Source: Nonlabens sp. Hel1_33_55 (lineage in GTDB: Bacteria; Bacteroidota; Bacteroidia; Flavobacteriales; Flavobacteriaceae). Taken from it: a DNA stretch of 64,000 bases. Positions 25,093 to 34,300 of the stretch are shown here, piece after piece (position 1 is the first letter of the stretch; every line of letters starts with the position of its first letter). A program made the translations under genes and the position numbers. Under the pieces are notes generated by a model. The model was not told the origin of the DNA. It worked only from the letters and a program-made list of their open reading frames with translations, and made no database searches. The stretch lies in contig NZ_LT627735.1 in assembly GCF_900101765.1 (NCBI RefSeq), positions 3,189,860 to 3,253,859 of the forward strand, read 5' to 3'.

Positions 25093-25974
25093 ATGCATAT
25101 TTCAGAATACAAAAATTACCTCGAGCTTGAAAGGCAGTATAGTTCTCATACCAGTGAGTCTTACTTAAGAGACCTTGAGCAGTTCGCTGAATTCCTGAAG
25201 GCTAATGATACAAATCTGGAAAACGCTCATTATTCCATGGTGAGACAATGGATGGCAACTTTAGTAGAACAAGAGGTTAGTGCCCGGAGCATCAATCGTA
25301 AGATGTCATCTCTCAAATCCTATTTCAAGTTTTTAAGAAATCAAGGCTATGTGGATCATAATATTATGTCACAGCATAAAAGCCTTACGGTCTCCAAGAA
25401 AATACAGATTCCTTTTTCACAAAAAGAAGTAGGTGAGCTGCTATCTGCAGATTACGATTTGAGTTCTTTCAATGAAGTAAGAGATAGAGCAGTGATTGAA
25501 TTATTATATGTTTCAGGAATTCGACGTGCAGAGTTGCTGGGACTTTCAATATCCCGTGTAGATCTAGAATCAAATAAATTAAAAGTCTTAGGTAAACGCA
25601 ATAAGGAGAGAGTCGTGCCGCTCATGAGTTCTACGGTAAAGATTTTGAAACAATATCTTAATTTGAGAGAAAGTGTCCAGTTAAATGATGTGGATGTTTT
25701 CTTCCTTACTGAAAAAGGCAAACCTATCTACGCATCTCTTGTTTACCGTATCGTGAATGGTTACTTCAAAAGGGTTAGTTTAAAAACTAAAGTGAGTCCA
25801 CATGTTTTGCGTCATACATTTGCTACCCATTTACTGGATCAAGGAGCTGACTTGAATGCGATCAAGGAATTATTAGGTCATGCAAGTCTTGCAAGTACAC
25901 AGGTTTATACTCATACAAGTATGCAGGCGCTTAAAAATGTGCACGCCAGTGCTCATCCTCGCAATAAAAAATAA
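25093..25974 (+). CDS. xerC: Tyrosine recombinase XerC/XerD-like
   Basis: 293 residues, standard Xer length. N-terminal SAM-like core-binding domain (about 1-85: YKNYLELERQYSSHTSESYLRDL region), then the catalytic domain with Arg in YVSGIRRAELLGL, Lys in VLGKRNKERVVPL, HVLRHTFATHLL (His, Arg), GHASLASTQVYTH (His, nucleophile Tyr). Xer recombinases resolve chromosome dimers at dif. The rpsU-xerC order is common in this phylum (from memory). There is no room for a 5' leader beyond the T-run of the rpsU terminator, so expression must come from readthrough or a promoter within rpsU. Confidence 0.9.
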   Translation: MHISEYKNYLELERQYSSHTSESYLRDLEQFAEFLKANDTNLENAHYSMVRQWMATLVEQEVSARSINRKMSSLKSYFKFLRNQGYVDHNIMSQHKSLTVSKKIQIPFSQKEVGELLSADYDLSSFNEVRDRAVIELLYVSGIRRAELLGLSISRVDLESNKLKVLGKRNKERVVPLMSSTVKILKQYLNLRESVQLNDVDVFFLTEKGKPIYASLVYRIVNGYFKRVSLKTKVSPHVLRHTFATHLLDQGADLNAIKELLGHASLASTQVYTHTSMQALKNVHASAHPRNKK

Positions 25975-26057
25975 GAGATTTTTCCATTGTGAATTCTAAC
26001 GACAAACAGATCATTAAGAAAATTGGTTGTACCTCTATAATTTATATCAAAATATTT

Positions 26058-26087
26058 TTTGGTAATTAAAAAATAGGCTTACATTTG
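26058..26087 (+). promoter_or_regulatory. Promoter of the tRNA-tuf operon
   Basis: -33 TTTG (26058-26061), 18-bp spacer, -7 TACATTTG (26080-26087). This is a full Bacteroidota consensus match, 50 bp before the first tRNA. Confidence 0.75.
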
Positions 26088-26136
26088 CAGTCCGTTAGAA
26101 ATAATGGGAGCGTGGTGCGCTTAAAATCTATCAAAA

Positions 26137-26210
26137 GCCGATGTAGCTCAGCTGGCTAGAGCAGCTGATTTGTAATCAGCAGGTCGTGGGTTCGAGTCCC
26201 TCCATCGGCT
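26137..26210 (+). tRNA. tRNA-Thr (anticodon TGT)
   Basis: 74 nt cloverleaf: acceptor GCCGATG/CATCGGC, anticodon stem GCTGA/TCAGC with loop TTTGTAA (anticodon 26171-26173), T-loop GGTTCGAGTCC. No encoded CCA. Confidence 0.95.
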
Positions 26211-26240
26211 CTTAGTTTTTTGAAGAACTGAAGTAATTTT

Positions 26241-26321
26241 GGGGAGATACTCAAGCGGCCAACGAGGACGGACTGTAACTCCGTTGGGAAACCTTCGCAG
26301 GTTCGAATCCTGCTCTCCCCA
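26241..26321 (+). tRNA. tRNA-Tyr (anticodon GTA)
   Basis: 81 nt class II tRNA with a long variable arm; acceptor GGGGAGA/TCTCCCC, anticodon GTA in CTGTAACT, discriminator A. Confidence 0.95.
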
Positions 26322-26330
26322 CAAAAATTT

Positions 26331-26343
26331 CCGCATTTGCGGG
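26331..26343. repeat. Small hairpin CCGCATTTGCGGG after tRNA-Tyr
   Basis: CCGC/GCGG stem around ATTT, identical to the copy after tRNA-Gly at 26498. It may be a processing or spacer element of the tRNA transcript. Confidence 0.6.
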
Positions 26344-26415
26344 AATCCATTGAAGATAGGCGTTGGTTATCTTCAAGAATTAACCTTTAATCCTGAATTT
26401 TAAGGATTATAAAAT

Positions 26416-26488
26416 GCGAGAGTAGCTCAGTTGGTAGAGCGTCAGCCTTCCAAGCTGAATGTCGCCGGTTCGAACCCGGTCTCTCGCT
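26416..26488 (+). tRNA. tRNA-Gly (anticodon TCC)
   Basis: 73 nt; acceptor GCGAGAG/CTCTCGC, anticodon stem TCAGC/GCTGA with loop CTTCCAA, T-arm CCGGTTCGAACCCGG. Confidence 0.95.
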
Positions 26489-26497
26489 CTAATATAA

Positions 26498-26510
26498 CCG
26501 CATTTGCGGG
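26498..26510. repeat. Small hairpin CCGCATTTGCGGG after tRNA-Gly
   Basis: Second identical copy, 9 bp after the tRNA-Gly end. Confidence 0.6.
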
Positions 26511-26564
26511 ATCAAGATAAGCAATCAAATAGATTGTTGGATTTTGAAAAGCCTTTGGCTATTT

Positions 26565-26580
26565 CGCTTTCGCGAAAGCG
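26565..26580. repeat. Palindrome, perfect copy between tRNA-Gly and tRNA-Thr
   Basis: Perfect 16-mer inside the tRNA operon spacer, 12 bp upstream of the second tRNA-Thr. It would form a hairpin in the precursor. Confidence 0.85.
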
Positions 26581-26592
26581 TTAACATCATAA

Positions 26593-26664
26593 GCCGGTGT
26601 AGCTCAGGGGTAGAGCGTTTCCTTGGTAAGGAAGAGGTCATGAGTTCAAATCTCATCATTGGCT
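26593..26664 (+). tRNA. tRNA-Thr (anticodon GGT)
   Basis: 72 nt; acceptor GCCGGTG/CATTGGC with two G-T pairs, anticodon loop TTGGTAA, T-arm ATGAGTTCAAATCTCAT. Second Thr isoacceptor in the cluster. Confidence 0.93.
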
Positions 26665-26780
26665 CGATAGAAATTGAAAGAAAGGTCTCTTTATGAGGCC
26701 CTAAATAGTATAAGCTGATTTGGTTTTGTATCCGTGTCAGTTTTTAAATTGAAACACTAATATAAACTAAGATTATAATT

Positions 26781-27968
26781 ATGGCTAAAGAAACGTACGA
26801 TCGTTCGAAACCTCACCTTAATGTAGGAACTATTGGTCACGTTGACCACGGTAAGACTACTCTTACTGCTGCAATCACTAAAGTACTTGCAGATGCTGGT
26901 TACTCTAAGGCAACAAGTTTTGATCAAATTGACAACGCTCCAGAAGAGAAAGAACGTGGTATCACGATCAACTCCTCACACGTGGAGTATCAAACGCTTA
27001 ACAGACACTACGCACACGTAGATTGTCCTGGTCACGCAGATTATGTAAAGAACATGGTAACTGGTGCTGCCCAGATGGACGGTGCTATTCTTGTAGTTGC
27101 TGCGACTGATGGTCCTATGCCACAAACTCGCGAGCACATCCTTCTAGGACGTCAGGTAGGTATCCCACGTATCGTTGTTTTCCTTAATAAGGTTGACATG
27201 GTAGATGATGAGGAGCTTCTTGAACTAGTTGACATGGAAGTTCGTGACCTATTGAATTTTTATGAGTATGATGGTGACAACGGACCTGTTGTTTCTGGAT
27301 CTGCTCTAGGTGCATTGAATGGTGAAGAAAAGTGGGTAAATACAGTTCTTGAATTGATGGAAGCTGTTGATTCATGGATCGAGGAGCCTACACGTGAGAT
27401 TGACAAGCCGTTCTTGATGCCTATCGAGGATGTATTCTCTATCACAGGACGTGGAACTGTTGCAACTGGTCGTATTGAGACTGGTGTAGCTAACACTGGA
27501 GATCCTGTTGAGATCATTGGTATGGGTGCTCAAAAATTGACATCTACAATTACAGGTATTGAAATGTTCCGTCAGATTCTTGATAGAGGTGAGGCAGGAG
27601 ATAATGCAGGTATCCTTTTGAGAGGTATTGAGAAGTCTCAGATTTCCCGTGGTATGGTAATTACTAAGCCAGGATCTGTAACTCCACACGCTAAGTTTAA
27701 AGCTGAGGTGTATATCTTGAAGAAAGAAGAAGGTGGACGTCACACTCCATTCCATAATAACTACCGTCCACAGTTTTACGTACGTACTACTGATGTAACT
27801 GGTAACATCGTACTTCCTGATGGAGTAGAGATGGTTATGCCTGGAGATAACTTGACGATTACTGTTGATCTTATTCAGCCTATCGCATTGAACTTGGGTC
27901 TACGTTTCGCTATCCGTGAAGGTGGTAGAACTGTAGGTGCAGGTCAGGTAACTGAGATTTTAGATTAA
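26781..27968 (+). CDS. tuf: Elongation factor Tu
   Basis: 395 residues. G1 GHVDHGKT (residues 19-26), effector region ERGITINSSHVEY, G3 DCPGHADY, G4 NKVD, G5 SGSALGAL, then the two beta-barrel domains ending GQVTEILD. It delivers aminoacyl-tRNA to the ribosome. Its place after thrT/tyr/gly/thr tRNAs and before secE is the same as tufB in E. coli, an ancient arrangement. Confidence 0.98.
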   Translation: MAKETYDRSKPHLNVGTIGHVDHGKTTLTAAITKVLADAGYSKATSFDQIDNAPEEKERGITINSSHVEYQTLNRHYAHVDCPGHADYVKNMVTGAAQMDGAILVVAATDGPMPQTREHILLGRQVGIPRIVVFLNKVDMVDDEELLELVDMEVRDLLNFYEYDGDNGPVVSGSALGALNGEEKWVNTVLELMEAVDSWIEEPTREIDKPFLMPIEDVFSITGRGTVATGRIETGVANTGDPVEIIGMGAQKLTSTITGIEMFRQILDRGEAGDNAGILLRGIEKSQISRGMVITKPGSVTPHAKFKAEVYILKKEEGGRHTPFHNNYRPQFYVRTTDVTGNIVLPDGVEMVMPGDNLTITVDLIQPIALNLGLRFAIREGGRTVGAGQVTEILD

Positions 27969-27983
27969 TTCTATCTAATAAAT

Positions 27984-28021
27984 AAAGTATCCTGTCTGAA
28001 TATTTTTAGACAGGATACTTT
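27984..28021 (+). terminator. Hairpin terminator after tuf
   Basis: 14-bp perfect stem AAAGTATCCTGTCT / AGACAGGATACTTT around a 10-nt AT-rich loop, 15 bp after the tuf stop. The T-run is short (TTT, then CCCTTT), so termination may be partial. Confidence 0.7.
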
Positions 28022-28049
28022 CCCTTTATTGGGAAGTATGTTTTGATTG

Positions 28050-28065
28050 CGCTTTCGCGAAAGTG
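28050..28065. repeat. Palindrome copy (15/16) between tuf and tRNA-Trp
   Basis: CGCTTTCGCGAAAGTG, one change near the end; 33 bp upstream of tRNA-Trp. Confidence 0.75.
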
Positions 28066-28098
28066 GAACTATCAACAGCAAACTGCTCAATTAAGTTT

Positions 28099-28171
28099 GC
28101 GGATTTAGCTCAGTTGGTAGAGCACTGGTCTCCAAAACCAGGTGTCGGGAGTTCGAGCCTCTCAATCCGCG
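28099..28171 (+). tRNA. tRNA-Trp (anticodon CCA)
   Basis: 73 nt; acceptor GCGGATT/AATCCGC, anticodon stem CTGGT/ACCAG with loop CTCCAAA, discriminator G as expected for tRNA-Trp. Confidence 0.95.
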
Positions 28172-28274
28172 CAAATTTGGAGGGCTGCTAGTTATTTGAG
28201 CAGTCACTTAAAAAAGATTAAATGTTGTTAAGGCAACATCAAACGTGACAAGTTCACAATAGATCGTTCAGATT

Positions 28275-28472
28275 ATGGGATTAGCGACATATGTAAAAGA
28301 GTCTTACAATGAATTGACAAACCATGTTACATGGCCTACATGGGCTGAAGCTCAAAAGCTTACTGTAACAGTTGCTGTTTTTTCTGTGGTTTTTGCATTG
28401 ATTATATATGGTATTGATACTGTATTTAGTACCGCAATTACCAACTATTTTGAATGGGTTAAACAAGCATAA
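28275..28472 (+). CDS. secE: Preprotein translocase subunit SecE
   Basis: 65 residues, the short single-span form: amphipathic helix (YVKESYNELTNHVTWPTWAEA) followed by one membrane segment (about 30-50). It clamps SecY in the Sec translocon. The conserved WPTW(A/E)E motif and position before nusG confirm it. Confidence 0.95.
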   Translation: MGLATYVKESYNELTNHVTWPTWAEAQKLTVTVAVFSVVFALIIYGIDTVFSTAITNYFEWVKQA

Positions 28473-28481
28473 TACTACAAC

Positions 28482-29036
28482 ATGGCAGAGGAAAAAGATG
28501 TAATGAAGTGGTATGTAGTTCGATCTGTAAGTGGTCAGGAGAATAAGATCAAAGAATATATTGAGGACGAGATCAATCACCATAATCTAAATGATTATCT
28601 ACAGCAGATTCTAGTACCAACTGAAAAGGTAGTACAGATACGCAACGGCAAGAAGATCAATAAGGAAAAAGTTTATTTTCCTGGATATATCATGGTTCAA
28701 GCGCGTCTTGAAGGTGAAGTTCCCCACATTATCAAATCTGTTAATGGAGTGATAGGATTTCTAGGTGAAACCAAAGGTGGTGATCCTGTACCATTGAGAA
28801 GATCTGAAGTAAACCGTATGTTAGGAAAAGTGGATGAGCTTGCCGAGCAAACAGACAACATAGCAATACCATTCAAGAATGGTGAAACCATAAAGGTAGT
28901 AGACGGTCCATTCAATGGATTTAACGGTACTATAGAGAAGGTGAATGAAGAGAAGCGTAAGCTTGAGGTTATGGTGAAGATTTTTGGTCGCAAGACTCCA
29001 TTGGAGTTAAGCTATATGCAAGTAGAAAAAGTATAA
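28482..29036 (+). CDS. nusG: Transcription termination/antitermination protein NusG
   Basis: 184 residues. NGN domain from MKWYVVRSVSGQE to GFLGETKGGDPVPL, then a C-terminal KOW domain (IKVVDGPFNGFNGTIEKVN). It links RNA polymerase to Rho or the ribosome. Starts 9 bp after secE in the usual secE-nusG pair. An in-frame ATG at residue 8 is a less likely start. Confidence 0.97.
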   Translation: MAEEKDVMKWYVVRSVSGQENKIKEYIEDEINHHNLNDYLQQILVPTEKVVQIRNGKKINKEKVYFPGYIMVQARLEGEVPHIIKSVNGVIGFLGETKGGDPVPLRRSEVNRMLGKVDELAEQTDNIAIPFKNGETIKVVDGPFNGFNGTIEKVNEEKRKLEVMVKIFGRKTPLELSYMQVEKV

Positions 29037-29105
29037 GTGTTACAGTTTATAGGCAGTATATAAGGCTTCCACTTTATATCTGTCAAACTTTGAAATAAAT
29101 TAAAA

Positions 29106-29546
29106 ATGGCTAAAGAAGTATCTAAGGTTGTAAAATTACAAGTTAGAGGTGGTGCAGCAAACCCATCTCCACCTGTAGGGCCTGCATTAGGTGCGGCTGG
29201 TGTTAACATCATGGAGTTCTGTAAGCAGTTTAATGCTAGAACCCAGGATAAAGCAGGAAAAGTATTGCCAGTGGCAATTACTGTATTTAAAGATAAGTCC
29301 TTTGACTTTATCATTAAAACTCCTCCAGCAGCAGTACAAATCCTTGAGGCAACTAAATTAAAAGGTGGTAGTGGTGAGCCTAACCGTAAGAAAGTTGGAA
29401 CCATAAGCTGGGATCAAATTAAAACGATCGCAGAAGATAAAATGCCTGACCTAAATGCTTTTACAGTAGAGAGTGCTATGAAAATGGTAGCTGGTACTGC
29501 AAGATCAATGGGTATTAATGTTAAGGGCGGAGACGCACCTGCTTAA
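29106..29546 (+). CDS. rplK: 50S ribosomal protein uL11
   Basis: 146 residues with the N-terminal signature (NPSPPVGPALGAAGVNIMEFC) and the rRNA-binding C-terminal domain (KMVAGTARSMGI). It forms the GTPase-associated centre with L10 and L7/L12. First gene of rplKAJL; the 69-bp leader shows no clear L1-binding mimic by eye. Confidence 0.97.
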   Translation: MAKEVSKVVKLQVRGGAANPSPPVGPALGAAGVNIMEFCKQFNARTQDKAGKVLPVAITVFKDKSFDFIIKTPPAAVQILEATKLKGGSGEPNRKKVGTISWDQIKTIAEDKMPDLNAFTVESAMKMVAGTARSMGINVKGGDAPA

Positions 29547-29557
29547 AACTTGTAACA

Positions 29558-30259
29558 ATGGCAAAATTGACAAAAAAACAAAAGGAAACTAACGCTAAAA
29601 TTGATAAGTCTACGACTTACTCAGTTGCGGAAGCTTCTAAGTTAGTAAAGGAAGTATCAAATGTAAATTTTGATGCATCTGTTGATCTAGCGGTTCGTCT
29701 TAACGTGGATCCACGTAAGGCTAATCAAATGGTTAGAGGTGTTGTGACTCTTCCACATGGTACTGGTAAGGATGTGAAAGTTCTTGCTTTAGTAACTCCA
29801 GACAAAGCCGCAGAGGCTGAAGCTGCAGGAGCTGACTATGTAGGACTTGATGAATACCTTGAGAAAATCAAAGGTGGATGGACTGATGTAGATGTGATTA
29901 TTACCATGCCTAGTGTAATGGGTAAGTTGGGACCATTGGGACGCGTATTGGGTCCTAGAGGTTTGATGCCTAATCCTAAGACGGGTACGGTTACAATGGA
30001 TGTAGCAAAAGCTGTATCTGATGTAAAAGCTGGTAAAATCGACTTTAAAGTTGATAAAACTGGTATTATTCACGCATCAGTAGGAAAAGCTTCTTTTGAA
30101 GCAGAGAAGATTGCAGGTAATGCAAGAGAATTAATCAACACGTTAGTCAAGTTAAAACCAACGACGTCTAAGGGAATATATATCAAAAGTATATATATGT
30201 CTAGTACTATGAGTCCTAGCATCCAGATAGACACGAAGCGTTTTGCAACAGACGACTAA
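29558..30259 (+). CDS. rplA: 50S ribosomal protein uL1
   Basis: 233 residues with the L1 signature GPLGRVLGPRGLMPNPKTGT (about 127-146). It forms the L1 stalk and represses its own operon in other bacteria. It starts 11 bp after rplK. Confidence 0.97.
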   Translation: MAKLTKKQKETNAKIDKSTTYSVAEASKLVKEVSNVNFDASVDLAVRLNVDPRKANQMVRGVVTLPHGTGKDVKVLALVTPDKAAEAEAAGADYVGLDEYLEKIKGGWTDVDVIITMPSVMGKLGPLGRVLGPRGLMPNPKTGTVTMDVAKAVSDVKAGKIDFKVDKTGIIHASVGKASFEAEKIAGNARELINTLVKLKPTTSKGIYIKSIYMSSTMSPSIQIDTKRFATDD

Positions 30260-30270
30260 AAATCTAGATC

Positions 30271-30786
30271 ATGACAAGAGAAGAAAAAGCAACTGTTATA
30301 AAGGATTTGACTGCAACGTTGGGTGGTAGCTCTACTATTTACTTAGCAGACATCTCTGGACTAAACGCATCAGATACATCAAATCTACGTAGAGCTTGTT
30401 TCAAAGCTAACGTTAGTCTTTCAGTAGTGAAGAATACTTTGCTTGCAAAAGCAATGGAAGCTTCAGATAAAGACTTTGGAGAGCTTCCAGAGTTGTTGAA
30501 AGGAAATACATCAATAATGCTTTCAGAGGTTGCTAACGCACCGGCTAAGGTTATTGAAAACTTCAGAAAGAAGTCGGCTAAGCCGGTTCTTAAAGGAGCA
30601 TATATTGAGGAGGCGATTTACGTAGGTGACGATAAAATAGAGACCCTAAGTAATATCAAATCTAAAGAAGAAATGATTGGTGAAATCATTGGTCTTCTTC
30701 AGAGTCCAGCTAAAAATGTTGTTTCTGCACTTAAATCAAGTGGTGGTAAACTTGCTGGAATTCTTAAAACGCTATCTGAGAAGTAG
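30271..30786 (+). CDS. rplJ: 50S ribosomal protein uL10
   Basis: 171 residues; N-terminal RNA-binding part (MTREEKATVIKDLTATL...), then LLKGNTSIML, and a C-terminal helix that anchors L7/L12 dimers (SALKSSGGKLAGILKTLSEK). Only 11 bp separates it from rplA, so the long L10 leader known from E. coli is absent. Confidence 0.96.
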   Translation: MTREEKATVIKDLTATLGGSSTIYLADISGLNASDTSNLRRACFKANVSLSVVKNTLLAKAMEASDKDFGELPELLKGNTSIMLSEVANAPAKVIENFRKKSAKPVLKGAYIEEAIYVGDDKIETLSNIKSKEEMIGEIIGLLQSPAKNVVSALKSSGGKLAGILKTLSEK

Positions 30787-30839
30787 CACACAAATTAGTA
30801 CGCAATTAATTATTTATAAATTTTATTAAAACGATAGAA

Positions 30840-31214
30840 ATGGCAGATTTAAAAGATTTCGCAGAACAGTTAGTTAACCTTACTGTGAAAGAAGTAAACG
30901 AATTAGCGACTATACTTAAAGATGAGTATGGAATCGAACCAGCAGCAGCGGCAGTTGCAATGGCTGGACCAGCTGCAGGTGGCGGAGAAGCTGCTGAAGA
31001 GCAAACTGAATTTGATGTAATCCTTACAGCTCCAGGTGGCGCTAAGCTTGCTGTAGTTAAACTTGTAAAAGAACTTACAGGAGCAGGATTGAAAGATGCA
31101 AAAGAACTTGTTGACAATGCACCATCTCCAATCAAGGAAGGTGTATCTAAAGACGAGGCAGAAGCACTTAAGGCTCAGCTAGAAGAAGCTGGTGCTGAGG
31201 TTGAGTTGAAGTAA
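30840..31214 (+). CDS. rplL: 50S ribosomal protein bL7/L12
   Basis: 124 residues: N-terminal dimer domain, Ala/Gly-rich hinge (AAAAVAMAGPAAGGGEAA), C-terminal factor-binding domain (KLAVVKLVKELTGAGLKDAK). It recruits translation factors. Confidence 0.97.
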   Translation: MADLKDFAEQLVNLTVKEVNELATILKDEYGIEPAAAAVAMAGPAAGGGEAAEEQTEFDVILTAPGGAKLAVVKLVKELTGAGLKDAKELVDNAPSPIKEGVSKDEAEALKAQLEEAGAEVELK

Positions 31215-31240
31215 TTCTTCTTACCTGAACATTATCGGTT

Positions 31241-31269
31241 TAGACCTGTGAGCAAGGCTCACAGGCCTA
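31241..31269 (+). promoter_or_regulatory. Hairpin between rplL and rpoB
   Basis: CCTGTGAGC (31245-31253), AAG loop, GCTCACAGG (31257-31265), extended by TAG/CTA outside one mismatch. There is no T-run, so it looks like an attenuator or RNA-processing site rather than a full terminator. E. coli has both in the same spacer. Confidence 0.6.
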
Positions 31270-31337
31270 GACCATTTTGCGTATAAAGATGAGACGTCGT
31301 CGATAACGCTTTTTTAATCATTTAATACCGTGCATTA

Positions 31338-34300
31338 ATGCTAGCAACAAACACAGAAAGAATTAATTTTTCAACGGTAAATTCTAAGGCAGAGTATCCT
31401 GATCTGCTGGATATACAAATCAAATCGTTTCAGGATTTCTTTCAATTAGAAACTAAATCTGATAGACGAGAAGTTGAAGGTCTTTACAACACCTTCATGG
31501 AAAACTTTCCTATTACTGATACGCGCAACCAGTTCGTGTTAGAGTTTTTGGACTACTTTGTAGATCCACCACGTTACTCGATCCAAGAATGTATCGAGCG
31601 TGGACTTACCTACAGCGTGCCACTTAAATCACGCCTTAAATTATATTGTACTGATCCAGAACATGAGGATTTTGAAACAATCGTTCAGGATGTTTATTTA
31701 GGAACTATTCCTTACATGACATCATCTGGTACTTTCGTTATCAATGGTGCAGAACGTGTAGTTGTATCACAACTTCACAGATCACCAGGTGTATTCTTTG
31801 GACAGTCATTCCATGCAAATGGAACAAAATTATATTCAGCTCGTGTTATTCCTTTCAAAGGATCATGGATTGAATTTGCTACGGATATCAATAGCGTTAT
31901 GTACGCTTACATTGACCGTAAGAAAAAATTACCTGTAACTACACTTTTCCGTGCTATTGGATTTGAAAGAGACAAGGATATCCTTGGAATCTTTGACCTT
32001 GCCGAAGAAGTGAAAGCGAGCAAGACAGGACTCAAGAAATACCTTGGTCGTAAGCTTGCTGCCCGTGTTTTGAAAACATGGCATGAAGACTTCGTTGATG
32101 AAGATACAGGTGAGGTTGTTTCCATTGAGCGTAACGAGATTGTTTTAGATCGCGATACGATTTTGGAAAAACAACATATTGATGAGATCATGGAATCCCA
32201 GGCAAAAACCATTCTTCTTCACAAAGAAGATAATCTGTCTGCAGATTATGCGATTATTCACAACACACTACAAAAAGACCCTACCAATTCTGAAAAAGAA
32301 GCAGTAGAACATATTTATAGACAATTACGTAACGCTGAGCCGCCCGATGAAGAAACCGCTCGCGGTATCATCGACAAATTATTCTTCTCTGACCAGAGGT
32401 ATAATTTAGGTGAAGTTGGTCGTTACAGAATGAACAAGAAGTTAGGTCTTGATATAGCCATGGATAAGCAAGTGCTTACTAAGGAAGATATCATCACTAT
32501 CATCAAGCATTTGATCATGTTGATCAACTCTAAAGCAGAGATTGATGATATTGACCACCTTTCTAATCGTCGTGTACGTACGGTAGGTGAGCAATTGAGT
32601 TCACAATTTGGTGTTGGTCTTGCTCGTATGGCAAGAACAATTAGAGAAAGAATGAACGTTAGGGACAATGAGGTGTTTACACCTATTGACCTAATCAACG
32701 CAAAGACGTTGTCTTCTGTAATTAATTCATTCTTCGGTACGAACCAGTTATCTCAGTTTATGGATCAAACCAATCCATTAGCAGAGATTACTCACAAGCG
32801 CCGTCTATCGGCTCTTGGACCAGGTGGACTTTCACGTGAAAGAGCTGGATTTGAGGTTCGTGATGTACACTATACGCACTACGGTCGTTTATGTCCAATT
32901 GAAACTCCTGAAGGACCAAATATTGGTTTGATTTCTTCGCTTGCAGTTTTCGCGAAAGTGAACAACATGGGATTCATTGAAACTCCATATAGAACTGTAA
33001 AAGACGGTGTGGTAAATCTTAAGGATGATCCTATCTATCTAAGTGCTGAAGAGGAGGAAGGAATGCACATCGCTCAGGCTAACTTGCCATTGAAAAACGG
33101 TAAGATTACTGCTGACAATGTAATTGCACGTATGGAAGGTGACTTCCCAGTTGTAGATCCTAAAGAAGTGGTTTATGCAGACGTTGCACCTAACCAGATT
33201 GCATCTATATCTGCATCTTTGATTCCTTTCTTGGAGCATGATGATGCAAACCGTGCACTGATGGGATCTAACATGATGCGTCAAGCTGTGCCGTTGTTGA
33301 GAGTTGATGCTCCTATTGTAGGAACAGGACTTGAACGTCAGGTAGCTACAGATTCAAGAGTATTAATTAATGCAGAAGGTGACGGTACCGTTGTTTATGT
33401 AGATGCTCAAAAAATTGTTATTGAGTACGATAGAACTGATCGTGAAAAGTTAGTAAGCTTTGAGCCAGATGAAACGAGTTATAACTTGATCAAATTCCGT
33501 AAGACGAATCAAGGTACTTCAATTACATTGAAGCCAATTGTACAGAAAGGCGACCGTGTAAGTAAAGGACAAGTACTTTGTCAAGGTTATGCAACTGAAG
33601 CTGGTGAATTAGCACTAGGTCGTAACATGAAAGTGGCATTTATGCCATGGAAAGGATACAACTTTGAGGATGCGATTGTAATTTCTGAGAAAGTAGTTCG
33701 TGAAGATATCTTTACTTCTATTCACGTAGATGAGTACTCTCTAGATGTTAGAGATACTAAACTAGGTAATGAAGAATTGACTCCAGATATACCTAACGTT
33801 TCTGAAGAAGCTACTGCAAATCTTGATGAGAACGGTATGATCCGCATCGGTGCAGAAGTTGAGCCTGGAGATATATTGATTGGTAAGATTACTCCTAAAG
33901 GAGAATCAGACCCAACACCAGAAGAAAAACTTCTTAGAGCCATCTTTGGAGATAAAGCAGGTGATGTAAAAGACGCTTCATTGAAAGCTTCTCCATCATT
34001 GCGTGGTGTTGTAATTGATAAGAAACTTTTCTCTCGTGCTGTAAAGGACAAGAAGAAAAGAGTACAGGATAAAGAAGATATCGCAAGATTAGAACAAGAG
34101 TATCAAGCTAAATTTGATGATCTTAAATCAAGACTTGTTGAGAAGCTTTTTGAAATAGTGAGCGGTAAAACATCACAAGGTGTATTCAATGACTTGGGAG
34201 AAGAAGTTCTTCCTAAAGGCAAGAAATACACGTTGAAAATGTTGAACTCTGTAGATGACTTTACTCACTTAGTTTCTGGTACGTGGACAACCACGCAAGA

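Noticed and set aside
32945..32960. Palindrome-like TTTTCGCGAAAGTG in rpoB
   Set aside because: Several mismatches to the 16-mer, and the encoded VFAKVN is the normal RpoB sequence at this site, so it is probably coincidence.
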